Counted from the first letter of the stretch, positions 43,742 through 54,000 are shown. The stretch: DNA of 64,000 nt from Klebsiella sp. WP3-W18-ESBL-02 (GCF_014168815.1 NZ_AP021973.1:124001-188000), one strand, 5' to 3'. Program-made: numbers and translations. Notes: generated from the sequence alone by a model not told the origin.

Positions 43742-44860
43742 CTAGCTGGCGGGATTGTTCTTTTTCTGGCTTCTAAGGCTGCGAATGTAGTGAAGTTCTT
43801 CAGCTGTTAAGTCATGGATGGTTAACGTTTCATCCCCATCAATGGGCTCATCTGGTGGGCACAATTCACCTTCCAGTGGCTCACCATTATTTTTACCCGA
43901 CGTGCCATTGTTCTCCTCATCAGCATCACCCTCGCCATCACCATCAGGTGGTGGTTGGATATTGTTCAGATTCAAATCAGGATCGCGTTTGTGGATCTGG
44001 AAATAAACCTTCCCATCTTTTTTTACTTCGGTGTACTGAAGGTAACCAATGGATGCCAGCTCCTCCAATGCCTTACGTACTGTGGCGTTCTGGCTGTTGG
44101 CACGGGTCTTAAGATTTAATCGGTTCTTAAGTCTCGTTAAGGAGATCGGGATTGGATTTGGTGGAAGTGACTCAATGAACGTGTAAAGCGCCTGTGCGCT
44201 CTCTTTTTTCGCCAGTTCCTTGATAGCCTTCAGCTGCATCAAAACCTTGTGGTCGTACTGATACAACTCGAATATCTTAGGGTCTATCTGTAGCTCTACC
44301 TGATCAGAGTCCGGGTCAAGCAAGGCAGACTGCACCAGGTGCGTCGTATACACCTTTGACGAGTGGGTGCTGGTGAAGGACAACATCACGGATGCCAGCC
44401 TGCGTAACGACGCGTCGATACGCTTACGGGATGCGGTAGAGGAACGATAATTTTCAGGGTTACAGAGCTTCAGAAACTCAGTAAATTTGAGGCTGATCTT
44501 ATCGTTATCAATCGGATGGTTAGCTAGCGTTCGGATGATTCCCATCCACGTTTTGAAGTCAACAGACATATCGAGGCGCTGACCCACGATCGAGATATTG
44601 GTGAAACCCTCGCTCTCCATCAAAGAAAGTGTCTGTAGTTCTTTCGTGGCATCAAAGCCAACAGTTTTGTATTCACGACTCTGACGGCCAACGCTTTTTG
44701 GTGATGGCACAAACAACCCAAGGCGCATGAGCGCGATAGACTGAACCGTCCTGCTGCTATTAGGACGTAAAATAATTTCTTTACCTGTCTCTCTCTCTGT
44801 TACAGAGAAAGCCCTGGTAACCATCTGGCCTTGCTGCTCAGAATCTTTCTCATTGGTCAT
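43742..44860 (-). CDS. Replication initiator 1 (Rep_3, RepFIB/RepHI1A-like)
   Basis: The 372-residue protein matches the RepFIB pattern: VQSIALMRLGLFVPSPKS, RLDMSVDFKTWMGIIRTLA, LKFTEFLKLC, YQYDHKVLMQLKAIKELAKKESAQALYTFIESLP and the second winged-helix region (RLKNRLNLKTRANSQNATVRKALEEL). Such proteins bind iterons and start replication. The C-terminal 75 residues are acidic and low in complexity. Iterons lie on both sides: two phased blocks upstream and a large paired field downstream. Confidence 0.92.
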   Translation of the reverse strand: MTNEKDSEQQGQMVTRAFSVTERETGKEIILRPNSSRTVQSIALMRLGLFVPSPKSVGRQSREYKTVGFDATKELQTLSLMESEGFTNISIVGQRLDMSVDFKTWMGIIRTLANHPIDNDKISLKFTEFLKLCNPENYRSSTASRKRIDASLRRLASVMLSFTSTHSSKVYTTHLVQSALLDPDSDQVELQIDPKIFELYQYDHKVLMQLKAIKELAKKESAQALYTFIESLPPNPIPISLTRLKNRLNLKTRANSQNATVRKALEELASIGYLQYTEVKKDGKVYFQIHKRDPDLNLNNIQPPPDGDGEGDADEENNGTSGKNNGEPLEGELCPPDEPIDGDETLTIHDLTAEELHYIRSLRSQKKNNPAS

Positions 44861-45080
44861 AGTGGTTTATCGACTGTATTAATCAACAGATTATTGAATA
44901 CTATCGCCCAAAGCCCTCAGTGTCACTTAAGGGATCTCTGCGACGATCTCAGATTGTGCATAAGTCCAGGCTAAAAAAACGCCACGACTAAATATAAAAC
45001 TCTGAAATTCACATAAAAACAAATACATACGTAGTTTATCAACAAAGGATCAATTCCGGTGAAAAAGATCCTTTAAAAAA

Positions 45081-45178
45081 TCACTACCATTGTCGCCGCA
45101 ATCACTACCGTTGTCAAAAAACTCACTACTACCGTTAAAAAACTCACTACCAATGTCAAAATAATCACTACCGTTGTC
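45081..45178 (-). repeat. Five 21-bp-phased iterons, block 1
   Basis: TCACTACCNNTGTC-type units start at 45081, 45102, 45123, 45144 and 45165, exactly 21 bp apart (two helical turns). The third is degenerate. Confidence 0.9.
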
Positions 45179-45502
45179 ACCGATTGGCTTCCAGGCCTTG
45201 TGCCGTCTGGCTTCCGAGCTGCGGGGATCTCTTGTGATCTATGGGAACTCGTAAGGTACTAATTATTGGAACTACCTTGTGGAAAATGGGGATAAATTCT
45301 CTCTTCGAGTTAAATCAACATCGAATAGCTAAATTGTCGAAAATATGTACGGGCATGAAAGGAAAATGCGTATAGAAAACAGTGGATAAGATTTTAATAA
45401 TTTTGTTTCATCATACAGGTGATAGATGGTATCTATATGAATTATAATAGAAATATACTCAAAACTCTTTAAGAGTTATACCTTCAGATCACACAATAAA
45501 AC

Positions 45503-45601
45503 TCACTACCATTGTCACAAATACTCACTACTAACGTCGAAATAGTCACTACCAATGTCATTTTAATCATTACCAATGTCAAAAAAGTCATTACCATTGT
45601 C
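45503..45601 (-). repeat. Five phased iterons, block 2
   Basis: Units start at 45503, 45525, 45546, 45567 and 45588, a period of 21-22 bp, with the same consensus and orientation as block 1. Confidence 0.9.
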
Positions 45602-45723
45602 ATAAAATGCCCTTGAGCCCAGTAACCATGCGGCTTGCAGCGTACAGGGATCTCTTTTGTACTCCGTTGCACCTTTGGGATCTCTTTATTGGAACTGTCC
45701 TGTGGAAAAGTATCTTTTTTGCC

Positions 45724-45752
45724 TTCGTCAGCTACTGACTCGGTGCTTTACT
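45724..45752 (+). promoter_or_regulatory. TTCGTCAGC promoter module
   Basis: TTCGTC (45724-45729) and TTTACT (45747-45752) are separated by 17 bp, followed by TGTGTAAACAAAACGA as at 7130. The ATG is at 45786. Confidence 0.6.
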
Positions 45753-45785
45753 GATTGTGTAAACAAAACGATAAGAGGCACTCAC

Positions 45786-46034
45786 ATGTACGCAACTGCA
45801 AAAGAAATTATCGCAAAGCTGCAAAAAATGAACCCTGACGAAAAGGTGCTAGTCCGTGTCTGGTACAAGTCTGATGTTCAGGAGTTAGCAATAGACCGAA
45901 ACATGCCGCAGGTTTCAGCTAGCGAAGCTGAGTCGACCTTAGCGTTGATAGACCGAACTCACGATGGTGATATCGGTATCAACTGGGATGTTGTTCAGAG
46001 TGGTATTGAGACAGTTCGTAGTGGCCAAATTTAA
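45786..46034 (+). CDS. Hypothetical protein (82 aa), paralogue of the 14980 gene
   Basis: Start 45786 follows AGAGGCACTCAC. Its N-terminus (AKEIIAKLQKMNPDEKVLV) resembles that of the 89-residue protein at 14980. Both are controlled by single-gene promoters. Its function is unknown. Confidence 0.68.
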   Translation: MYATAKEIIAKLQKMNPDEKVLVRVWYKSDVQELAIDRNMPQVSASEAESTLALIDRTHDGDIGINWDVVQSGIETVRSGQI

Positions 46035-46177
46035 GCAACCGAGTAACAAGGACGTGACTCAACTAATCCACATATCCACCGGGTAGATCAACAGATCGAT
46101 CCAGATTAAGACCAAATAGAACCAAAAAGATCCCCGCTCCCGCAAACCCGCAGCTGGTAAGCTCTGAAGACCTGCCC

Positions 46178-46283
46178 CGGTGGGGTTGAGAGGGAAAAAA
46201 GTGAGCTCTGAAGGGCTGTCGGTGGGGTTAGCCTGGTAGCTGGTGGTGTTCAAAGGGAATAACGGTGGGATTGGAAGGGGAAA
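46178..46283 (+). repeat. Iterons upstream of rep2
   Basis: Four direct copies of CGGTGGGGTTGAGAGGGAA-like sequence lie at about 46178, 46220, 46240 and 46263; the middle two are degenerate. The rest of 46035-46606 is AT-rich with no gene. Confidence 0.75.
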
Positions 46284-46606
46284 GGAACTTAATTATCAAC
46301 ATCTGCTGTGCTAATGAAAACATCAAATAAAAACATAATCATACGTAACAAATCTCAAAAATAGGTGATCGGTATTCATTTTTTGTCCACACTGGCAGCA
46401 GATCAAAAATTTGATGTCAACGACATTTATCCGATTCATCTCTGAAATAACGTATTGATTTAGTACAAATAAAAACCAATACCCGATAAATGGGGACTAA
46501 ATGACCCCTATTTCTCATGATCAATAAAAATCACCGTGATACATTCGCCCGGACTGGGCATTCCAAGATACCCGGAAAATAACAATAAAACTGGGGGATC
46601 CACACG

Positions 46607-47473
46607 ATGAACTCGAATGAAGTTCTTCTTTTCAAGGACGCTATTCCCGACTTCAATCAGCCGTCGACTGGAAAGCTGACGGTGACAAAAAATTCATCAG
46701 TACAACCTGTATCACTGCTCCGCCTGGGCGTTTTTACTCCCAGTTGCCGAACAGAGGCAACGGTCACGCTAAACGTGACGGAAGCGCTATCCAGTCTGGA
46801 AATTGCAAAACAGGAAGGGTACACGGACATAAAGATCACCGGCCCGATGCTGAATTATTTCCAGGACTTCCGGTGCTGGACAGCAATCGTCCATTCCTTC
46901 AGCGTATCGCCTGATGCGCTGAAAGGTAACCGGATTAAAATGCCCTTTAGTGAATTTGCCAAACTCTGCGGCTACCCATCAAAACGCTACAGCACGAAAC
47001 TGCGCAATGAGATAGCCGATTCGTTGACGAAGATTCGCTCAAAAAGCATTCGGTTTGAGAAGAACCCGGGGATCACCAAGTTCAAAGTAGCCGGGTTGCT
47101 GAAAGAGGCGGAATTTGATGGTGAAAGTGATTACATCATCCTGGAAGCCGACGAACGACTCTGGGATTTGTACCGTTCAGATCATCTTACTCTGTTGCGG
47201 AAGAAACCCCTGGAGCTACTTACCAGGAATGAAACGGCTCAGGCGCTCTATACATTTTTTGAAGCGCTACCTCAACATCCAGCCCCGATCACCTTTGACA
47301 GACTTCGACAGCGTTTACTGCTCAATGGGCGCATTGCCGAACAGAACCGGAAAATGCGAACTGCTCTCGATGTGCTTGCCAGCATCGGTTACCTGAAATT
47401 TTACTACCTGGTGGACACCAGCGTACCCACCATTCAGATCACGGATCGGAATCCCAAACTAACAGGTTCCTGA
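46607..47473 (+). CDS. Replication initiator 2 (Rep_3, RepFIB/RepHI-like)
   Basis: The 288-residue product follows GGGGGA. It shares the Rep_3 layout of initiator 1 (VQPVSLLRLGVFTPS, FRCWTAIVHSF, MPFSEFAKLCGYPSKRYS, LTLLRKKPLELLTRNETAQALYTFFEALP, second winged helix RLRQRLLLNGRIAEQNRKMR) but is shorter and lacks the acidic tail. Its flanking iterons differ from those of rep1, so it should act at its own origin. Two such initiators are typical of HI-type and multireplicon plasmids. Confidence 0.92.
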   Translation: MNSNEVLLFKDAIPDFNQPSTGKLTVTKNSSVQPVSLLRLGVFTPSCRTEATVTLNVTEALSSLEIAKQEGYTDIKITGPMLNYFQDFRCWTAIVHSFSVSPDALKGNRIKMPFSEFAKLCGYPSKRYSTKLRNEIADSLTKIRSKSIRFEKNPGITKFKVAGLLKEAEFDGESDYIILEADERLWDLYRSDHLTLLRKKPLELLTRNETAQALYTFFEALPQHPAPITFDRLRQRLLLNGRIAEQNRKMRTALDVLASIGYLKFYYLVDTSVPTIQITDRNPKLTGS

Positions 47474-47514
47474 TGTTTGAAACGTCTTTTTGCCCGGTTC
47501 CGGGAATGTGCTGT

Positions 47515-47809
47515 CTCATTCCCACCGGTCAAAAACACTAAGTTGACGTTTCCCTCTCAAACCCACCCGTGATTTTGTAGTCGCTAAAGGATAAATAGTC
47601 CCATTTACATCTGAAAAGCTGATGGGGCGCGTCAGGCCTCTATTGAATACAACTTGTATTACCATGAAAAATAAAGAAAATAACACTCCTCTTTATAATT
47701 ACTGCTGTTCGCCTAATCCCAAAAAGATACTTTTTTAATCTGCACAGTTTTTATCGCCGGTGGGAACGAGAGGGAAGGGGAAAATATACCCGGTGGGATT
47801 GAGAGGGAA
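47515..47809. repeat. Iterons downstream of rep2
   Basis: Two inverted copies (47515-47529 and 47550-47567) and two direct copies (47758-47777 and 47791-47809) of the GGTGGGATTGAGAGGGAA unit lie in the 410-bp gap after rep2, which has no gene. Iterons on both sides of rep match RepFIB organisation. Confidence 0.75.
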
Positions 47810-47883
47810 GGCCTGTAGAAAACAACCCGACAATCTTTTGTCGGCTGGAATGACCAGGGTAAATTAAGTTCTGGAGGATAGTT

Positions 47884-48369
47884 ATGACTTCGACATTTGG
47901 TAAGCAGCTGAAGCTTTATGCAGACCGGCAAACGGGCGCAAAACGTACTGCTCTTGATTTTCAATATGTGGTTTCGCCTGGTAAGGATGCGTTTCCCACG
48001 GTGAACATCACTATGGCTCCGATTGCTGATGGCGCAAAAGAAGCCCAATGGGAGCTTAAGCGCGTCATCCAGCTGAATCGCTATGAATTAACTCAATGTT
48101 GCGCGGTATTGTTCGGGCTGGAAAAGGAGATGAGGGCAAACTTTCACGGAACCGATAAAAACAAAGGTTTTACGCTCATCAACAATGGTGCATCCGGCTG
48201 CGGGATAAACTTTTCTCATGGTGGGGATATGCTGACGCATATGTTGAACCATGCCCAAAGAATGGAAGTAGGGGCATTTATTCTGAAACGGCAGGCGGAT
48301 GCGTGGGATATGAGTGTCAGTGACGTTCTTGCACTTTTGCGTCAGTCCGTGGCCATCAAACGGGCATAA
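47884..48369 (+). CDS. Hypothetical protein (161 aa)
   Basis: The start follows CTGGAGG. It is a soluble alpha/beta protein with a Gly-rich centre (NNGASGCGINFSHGG) and no recognised domain. Confidence 0.72.
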   Translation: MTSTFGKQLKLYADRQTGAKRTALDFQYVVSPGKDAFPTVNITMAPIADGAKEAQWELKRVIQLNRYELTQCCAVLFGLEKEMRANFHGTDKNKGFTLINNGASGCGINFSHGGDMLTHMLNHAQRMEVGAFILKRQADAWDMSVSDVLALLRQSVAIKRA

Positions 48370-48456
48370 GATCACGAAGCAGGTTCAAGAACAGGCTTAC
48401 CGTACAACAATTTTCAAATCCAAACTGACCCTACTTAACTTCAACTGGAAGGCGCT

Positions 48457-48774
48457 ATGACAGAACATCAGCAGAATAGAAATGTTTGTGAAGTCGGGTT
48501 AGCCTGTGAAGCCATGACGATTGATCCCAAAACCATTCAGTCAGCAGTAATGCGTAAAGAAGCCACGCAAGTTGTTATTCCTCACTTTAAGGGGGTTTGT
48601 CCTGCTTTTGTCGAATGGGCTGAACAATGCTTACCTGGCGATAAACTTCCTCGTGGGAAATTTTTTAGGTCACGAGAATGGATGCGTCAGTTCACCACTT
48701 GCCAGATAAACTACAAGACAGATCATCCAGATGAAGGAAAGTATGGATGGCTTTTTGAAGGAACCAAATATTGA
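48457..48774 (+). CDS. Hypothetical protein (105 aa)
   Basis: The ATG at 48457 follows GGAAGG (about 8-base spacing). It is a small soluble protein with no recognised domain, 22 bp before a membrane protein gene. Confidence 0.68.
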   Translation: MTEHQQNRNVCEVGLACEAMTIDPKTIQSAVMRKEATQVVIPHFKGVCPAFVEWAEQCLPGDKLPRGKFFRSREWMRQFTTCQINYKTDHPDEGKYGWLFEGTKY

Positions 48775-48795
48775 AAAGTTAAGGAGATATGATTA

Positions 48796-49194
48796 ATGCT
48801 AATTTATGCCGCAGATCTGATTTTACCCTTAAAAATTCTGCTGGTGGTATTTGTCGTGACTATCATAGGCGCTACCATCGGGTTGAAATTTGTACGCTCC
48901 GAAAACAAGATCGTTTGCATGTGGCTCGTGCCAATAGGCTGTCTTGGGGGAATTTTTGCATTGATGATGTTTCCATCAATTACCACAAATGATTTGTTGC
49001 TCGGCAAGAGATGGTCGGAAGATTGTCGCGTGGTCGAAAAATACGAACGCCACGCTTTTGAAGCACCGACGAACCGGCTGATTTGTTCGGGGGTTGATGA
49101 GCATGTTAATTCAGAAAGTTATGCGGTATTAACGAAAGCTTACCGGGAGCGGGGGGGAGAACTTATTTCGGGATCCCATAGTGTTGAAAACTAG
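48796..49194 (+). CDS. Membrane protein with two or three helices (132 aa)
   Basis: The start at 48796 follows AGGAG. Hydrophobic segments at about residues 1-25 and 38-62 are followed by a soluble C-terminal half with two Cys (DCRVV, LICSGV). It is not recognised. Confidence 0.65.
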   Translation: MLIYAADLILPLKILLVVFVVTIIGATIGLKFVRSENKIVCMWLVPIGCLGGIFALMMFPSITTNDLLLGKRWSEDCRVVEKYERHAFEAPTNRLICSGVDEHVNSESYAVLTKAYRERGGELISGSHSVEN

Positions 49195-49222
49195 CCTTCA
49201 AATCTAATGCTACGGAGTTTTC

Positions 49223-49378
49223 ATGAATAATAATCACAATGTTTTTCCTTGCAATGAATTGGGTATGGGTGATTCCAAATCGGAATTGGAAAGACTCCTT
49301 GAATTATGTGAATCCACTCCGCAAACAGGCGAGCCTAACCCCCAGATAGCTAATATGCAAGCATTTTGGAATCGATAA
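49223..49378 (+). CDS. Small hypothetical protein (51 aa)
   Basis: The ATG follows ACGGAG. The frame overlaps the next start by 13 bp. The product is acidic and polar, with a short helical segment (KSELERLLELC). Confidence 0.5.
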   Translation: MNNNHNVFPCNELGMGDSKSELERLLELCESTPQTGEPNPQIANMQAFWNR

Positions 49379-49740
49379 CTGGTGGCTCATCTCATATCAC
49401 TGGCTTCAATTTTTGCTCTCATATTCTTAATGGCCGTAAATTTTCCACACTCAACGATGCAGAGATAAAACAGCTAACATCTCTTCGCAATGAGGGGCGA
49501 AAAGACGGTTTTGTGGTCAGAATTCAACCTGTTGATGTAACCCCTGAACTTCAGCTTGAAAGGTATCTTGCGTCAAGTTGGGAAAGCGAAATCGAGATTT
49601 ATAAACGCGTACCGTCGATTGTCGTGATCTGTAAAATCTCAGGTCTGTCTGCATTGGCAGGCTCGGGGAACAAAATGTTTTTAAATATGGATTACTTAAG
49701 TTGCGGAACTGAAACTGATGATCAGGATTGCCAGGATTAA
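49366..49740 (+). CDS. Hypothetical protein with TTG start (124 aa)
   Basis: No suitable ATG exists; a TTG at 49366 inside the previous frame is the likely start. It is a soluble alpha/beta protein with no recognised domain. The overlap suggests coupled translation with the 51-residue protein. Confidence 0.55.
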   Translation: MESITGGSSHITGFNFCSHILNGRKFSTLNDAEIKQLTSLRNEGRKDGFVVRIQPVDVTPELQLERYLASSWESEIEIYKRVPSIVVICKISGLSALAGSGNKMFLNMDYLSCGTETDDQDCQD

Positions 49741-49930
49741 GTCACTGATTGGCGGTTGCAACGAGCTTTGGGTTTGTTAGACTGGCCTGACATACCTTCC
49801 CCCATCGCGGGGTGCGTTGTCGGAGTATCAAAATATTGTTTTCCCCTATGCGGGGTTTAATTAGTGAGTAGCGACTGCCCGGGTTAGCGCCTGACCCGTG
49901 TCAGACTTCTGAAGGATATTTTGATATTAA

Positions 49931-49957
49931 CCGTCCAGCTGGACGGTTTTTTTTCGT
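49931..49957 (+). terminator. Rho-independent terminator
   Basis: ACCGTCCAG and CTGGACGGT form a perfect stem followed by eight T residues. Confidence 0.85.
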
Positions 49958-49980
49958 CTGTTTTTAATTTGGATAGTGGT

Positions 49981-50844
49981 ATGGGTAGAAAAAAACAATC
50001 AAACCGCAGTGTATCAGCGCCAGCTGTTGATGCTGAAAAAGAAATTATCGACCCGAGATGGAACATCTTTTTCTTTGCGGCAATTGACCGACCGTGGGTG
50101 CTTAACCCGCATCTTTTTTACGCTGAACAAGCGCAGGAACGTTTGCTGTCGCAGTTCAGTGATGTGGAGATCAGGAGTGAAGCGACAAAGAAAGGCGAGT
50201 CATTTATAGAGTCAGCTGGAGACTGGTTCAATCCTGATTACCACGACGAAAGTGACGTATACGAGAATATTGAACAGATTGAAGCTTGCCACTGGGTTGC
50301 GTTGCGGGAAATGAAGGTCACGGTCACGCTTTCCCTGACCGCTGGGATGTACCACCAGTTTGACAAGGCATTACGAGATCTGCTTATCCGGGAGGCCAGA
50401 AGCTGGCGGTGGCTCGACATGGTTGTGATATCAGATTTGATCTGGAACCTCAGTTTTCCGAGGCTTATGGATTTGATGGAATGGCTGGGTATTGAAGTAC
50501 GAAACATGCCATGTTTCCCGTTAATCAGTGCATGTCATCAGGTTGTCAACGTTTATAAACATGGAGATGGTGATGCCCACCAGAAACTGGTTAATGCTCA
50601 CCCGGAGTACTACTCAGTATGGCAATGCGAAGGTTATCCGCAAGAGAGACCAGCTCGCCACGAAGAACTTGAAGTTTCCGAGGAACAGTTTAGAGAATTT
50701 GCCGAGGCGATAACGGTGTTCTGGAAGAGTCTGCCGGAAGGACTATCTTATTCGGGGATGGGAAAAGAGCCTAAGTGGTTTGGCAAGGCTTATGAAAAAG
50801 TGAAGTGCGACAAAGAAAAACGCGAGCGTAAAGCGGAAGAATAG
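49981..50844 (+). CDS. Hypothetical protein (287 aa)
   Basis: Start 49981 follows GATAGTGG; the longer frame runs through a terminator. It is an acidic soluble protein with a basic N-terminus (MGRKKQSNR) and a charged C-terminus (KCDKEKRERKAEE). It is the last backbone gene before the transposon mosaic. Confidence 0.72.
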   Translation: MGRKKQSNRSVSAPAVDAEKEIIDPRWNIFFFAAIDRPWVLNPHLFYAEQAQERLLSQFSDVEIRSEATKKGESFIESAGDWFNPDYHDESDVYENIEQIEACHWVALREMKVTVTLSLTAGMYHQFDKALRDLLIREARSWRWLDMVVISDLIWNLSFPRLMDLMEWLGIEVRNMPCFPLISACHQVVNVYKHGDGDAHQKLVNAHPEYYSVWQCEGYPQERPARHEELEVSEEQFREFAEAITVFWKSLPEGLSYSGMGKEPKWFGKAYEKVKCDKEKRERKAEE

Positions 50845-50995
50845 TGGGGCACTCTAGCCCCACCGAAACAAAAGGAGAGTCAGACAGCCGGTGACGGTTG
50901 CCAGCCTGATTGAGTCTGGATCCATTTGCCTACGGCTAAATTTGCCCAACGCGCCAAAAATGTAAAGTTAGCTTTTGGGATCTAAGATGAATGGC

Positions 50996-51033
50996 TTAGC
51001 GTACGTTTTCGTTCCGTTGGACTCTAAGCTTCA
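50996..51033. repeat. Tn3-family-type terminal repeat near the tnpA 3' end
   Basis: Read on the minus strand, GGAACGAAAACGTACGCTAAG closely matches the inner half of Tn1000/Tn3 terminal repeats, and the outer half (AAGCTTAGAGTCC) resembles them weakly. It lies just beyond the stop of the minus-strand tnpA, but its orientation is the reverse of what that element needs. Confidence 0.45.
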
Positions 51034-51037
51034 AACA

Positions 51038-54000
51038 TTACTCAATTGATGTCTCACTATCCGTCAAGGCTTGCAGCCAATACTCTGGATCTGCATATCG
51101 GGCTACCAATGCATCAATATCTATCTTTGAAGTCGATGGACTAAATTCAAAACTACCGTACATATTGATGTGTTGCCAGGCTACAGGCGAAATGCCCTGA
51201 AGCTGGGTCAGCGCGTTTTGATCTCCCACTGCTTGTTTTTGTTCATAGACACGAGAAAGCAACACGGTATTGTAATAGATGACCGCATTAGTGATCAGTC
51301 GGGAACATTCATTCCAGATCTGCTGTTCCTCTTCGGTTTTAACTCTGAACTTTCCGCCGTTGACGAACGCGACCGCTCGCCGCAATCGATGATAGGCTTC
51401 TCCTCGATTCAATGCTTTTTGTACACATTGACGTAAACCAACATCATCGATGAATTCGAGGATATAGAGGGTACGACATATATTTTCCAGCTCCCATAAC
51501 GCTTTCTTAGTCTGATTCTGTCGTGAATAGCTGGATAGTTTGCGGACAATCGTGGCCTGAGTGACATCTTTCTGGGCAAGTGACGCCATAATGCGTTGAA
51601 TATTGGGCCACTCACGTTCAATCAATTCGTCATTCGTTTTTCTGGATGGTTTGATCAACCAATCACCATATTCAGCGGGGTTTTTGGAACCCACCAACGT
51701 TTCCATTTTTTTATGTAGATCGCGGTAACGCGGTGCAAAATAATAGCCAAAGGCATGCAAGATCCAGAAATTAACCTGATTGGTGCCATGCGTGTCGGTG
51801 GAATGTCGTTCCGGTTTTATGTCAGATGTATTGTTATGCAGCAAATCGAAAACGTAATGGCTTTCGTGTTCATGCGTACCGATGATCTTGGCATTAATGG
51901 GGACATGGTTCGCAACCAACGTGTAAGCACTTACACCCTTCTGTAATCCAAAATATTTGGGTGAATACCGGGCGTTGAGTGTGTTGATTTGTGTTTCCAT
52001 TCGCTGGCCATCGCTGCTGGAATGCAGTGTGTCCTGAATATCATAGAGATGAAATGCCGGTAGCTGGCTGGTCGCGTTACTAATGGCATCGTTTGCTGCA
52101 CGCAGAGTTTCCAGTCGGAGATAATTTCTGGATGTTCCTGCCATGGCTGGAGCACTCAGACCTGATACTTCGGCCATTTTGGATAACCCCATATTCGTTC
52201 CCATGGCGACAATACAGGCGAATATTTCACGGGGATCAGCTTCATGCTTAACATAACGATCCAGCACATGAGTAAATGCGCTCAAAAATCCAGTATTTCC
52301 GGCAACAAACCACAACAAGTCAGCAATTCCAATTCCCGGTAACTGACTATAAAAATCGCTATTTATCGGTTCATCTGTGCTGGGATAAAGGAGTTTCCAA
52401 CGGCGTTTTTCGGCGGCACCGATCACTTTGATATGCTTGTTAACACCCTCAGTAATGTGTTGATTGATGGCTGTGTAACGAGCTTCTATCATGGCATGAA
52501 ATTCAGCCAGCGTGTCCTTGATTGGCGCTAACAAAATAGGCGCACTGATCTCACGCAATATCTGTTCTTTATCCTGCCACCGAAGATCACTAATCAAATC
52601 GTCCTCAAAACGCCGAAATTCATTACTGTTTTTAACATATAAATCACCGGCTTCCAGTGAATTTCGCAGTAAGCGATAGACCAGAAATTCATAGCGATCT
52701 ACATCGAGATCCTTGAGCGTATTGCCCTCTTTACGGAACAAATAACGGCGTAACCCTTTGGGGATGATCTCGGTCGGAAACAAACTAGGGTCTGTTTGCC
52801 GGGGTGATTTATCTGTCCGTAATAGATTTTGTAAAAACTCAATCGCCTCCAGCAAGGGCGAGTCTTCTACCCGTCCAGCAAAATCCAGATCAGAGAACAA
52901 CTGTCGAAGATTGCGTTTGAAGGTCGCCGATAATTTTGTGTAATGCGACCATTCAAATGCAGTCTTGTCGAACGCAATATTGCGTAAATAATCAGAGACC
53001 AGCGGAAATTGTTCGGGGTCAAGTAACGTAAACGCTTTTTCCTTGATGGATGAAAAAGGCGTGTCATCAGTGATCTGGTCATCTGTAAACAGACTCAGTA
53101 CATGACCCGCAGCCTGCAAATTCTTGGATGCACTTGCAACAGCATTGTTCATGGCTTCTTCAGCGGCACGCTTGGCTTGTTTCTCATATTGATCGACCCA
53201 GTGGATCAACGCCTCGATCAAGTTGTCATTGATTTGCCGGAACCGATGGAAAGCAAAAAACAACAGATACAATTGGGCTGTTTCTTTTTTCATGCGCTGG
53301 AGTTTGTAGGTGGTGTAGAACTTGACCAGAGAGGCGTAATACTTCCCGCTTTCATTAGAAATACCGGCTGTCGTCAGGAATTGCTGAGCAAATTCGTGCA
53401 ACGGTTGGAAAAATTGCCGACGTGCAACTTCTTGCCGCAATTCTTCATAGCTGAAATCCTTGGCCTCATGCTTCAGTGCGCTGACGCGAAACAAACCCGA
53501 ATCAGCCTGGAGCAAAGCAGTTAACTGCTGAACAATAAGCGGATCCATTGATGTGTTGAGTAATTGAGCAATACGGGTACGTTCATAAGCTACAACCCGG
53601 CCAATCATCTCCTGCATATACCGATAACTTGGCATAACAATGCGGTGTAGCTCTAAATACTGGATTAATTCACGGAAAATATAGATGGGTTGTGTCGATA
53701 GCATCGCTATCCGCTGTGCTTTGTCTTCCAGAGCAGCTTTGGCTTCGCTGTCACACAACTGATAATTAAATAACTGAAGTATTGAGCGCTGTTGCTCTGT
53801 CCTGATGGGTCTCGATGGACTTTTTAGTGATGAAAGCGTTCTAGCTGGAAAATGTTGCGTTACGATATAACGCAGGTCATTCAATACTGATATTTCTTGT
53901 TCATAAAGAAAAAATTGCCGTTTGGCTTTGAAATAACCCAGTTGTAACACCAAATGGGCTGCGACAGAAAACGTGCGGATATCTTCTACCGCTTCACGTT

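Larger units (their letters stand above)
44861..45785 (+). other. oriV-like: Upstream origin region of rep1
   Basis: No gene is seen. The region holds two five-copy iteron blocks, AT-rich stretches, and a DnaA-box-like TTATCAACA at about 45037. A GGGATCTCTT...GGAACT...TGTGGAAAA segment follows each block (about 45230-45285 and 45648-45710), so an origin module of about 200 bp appears duplicated. Confidence 0.7.
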
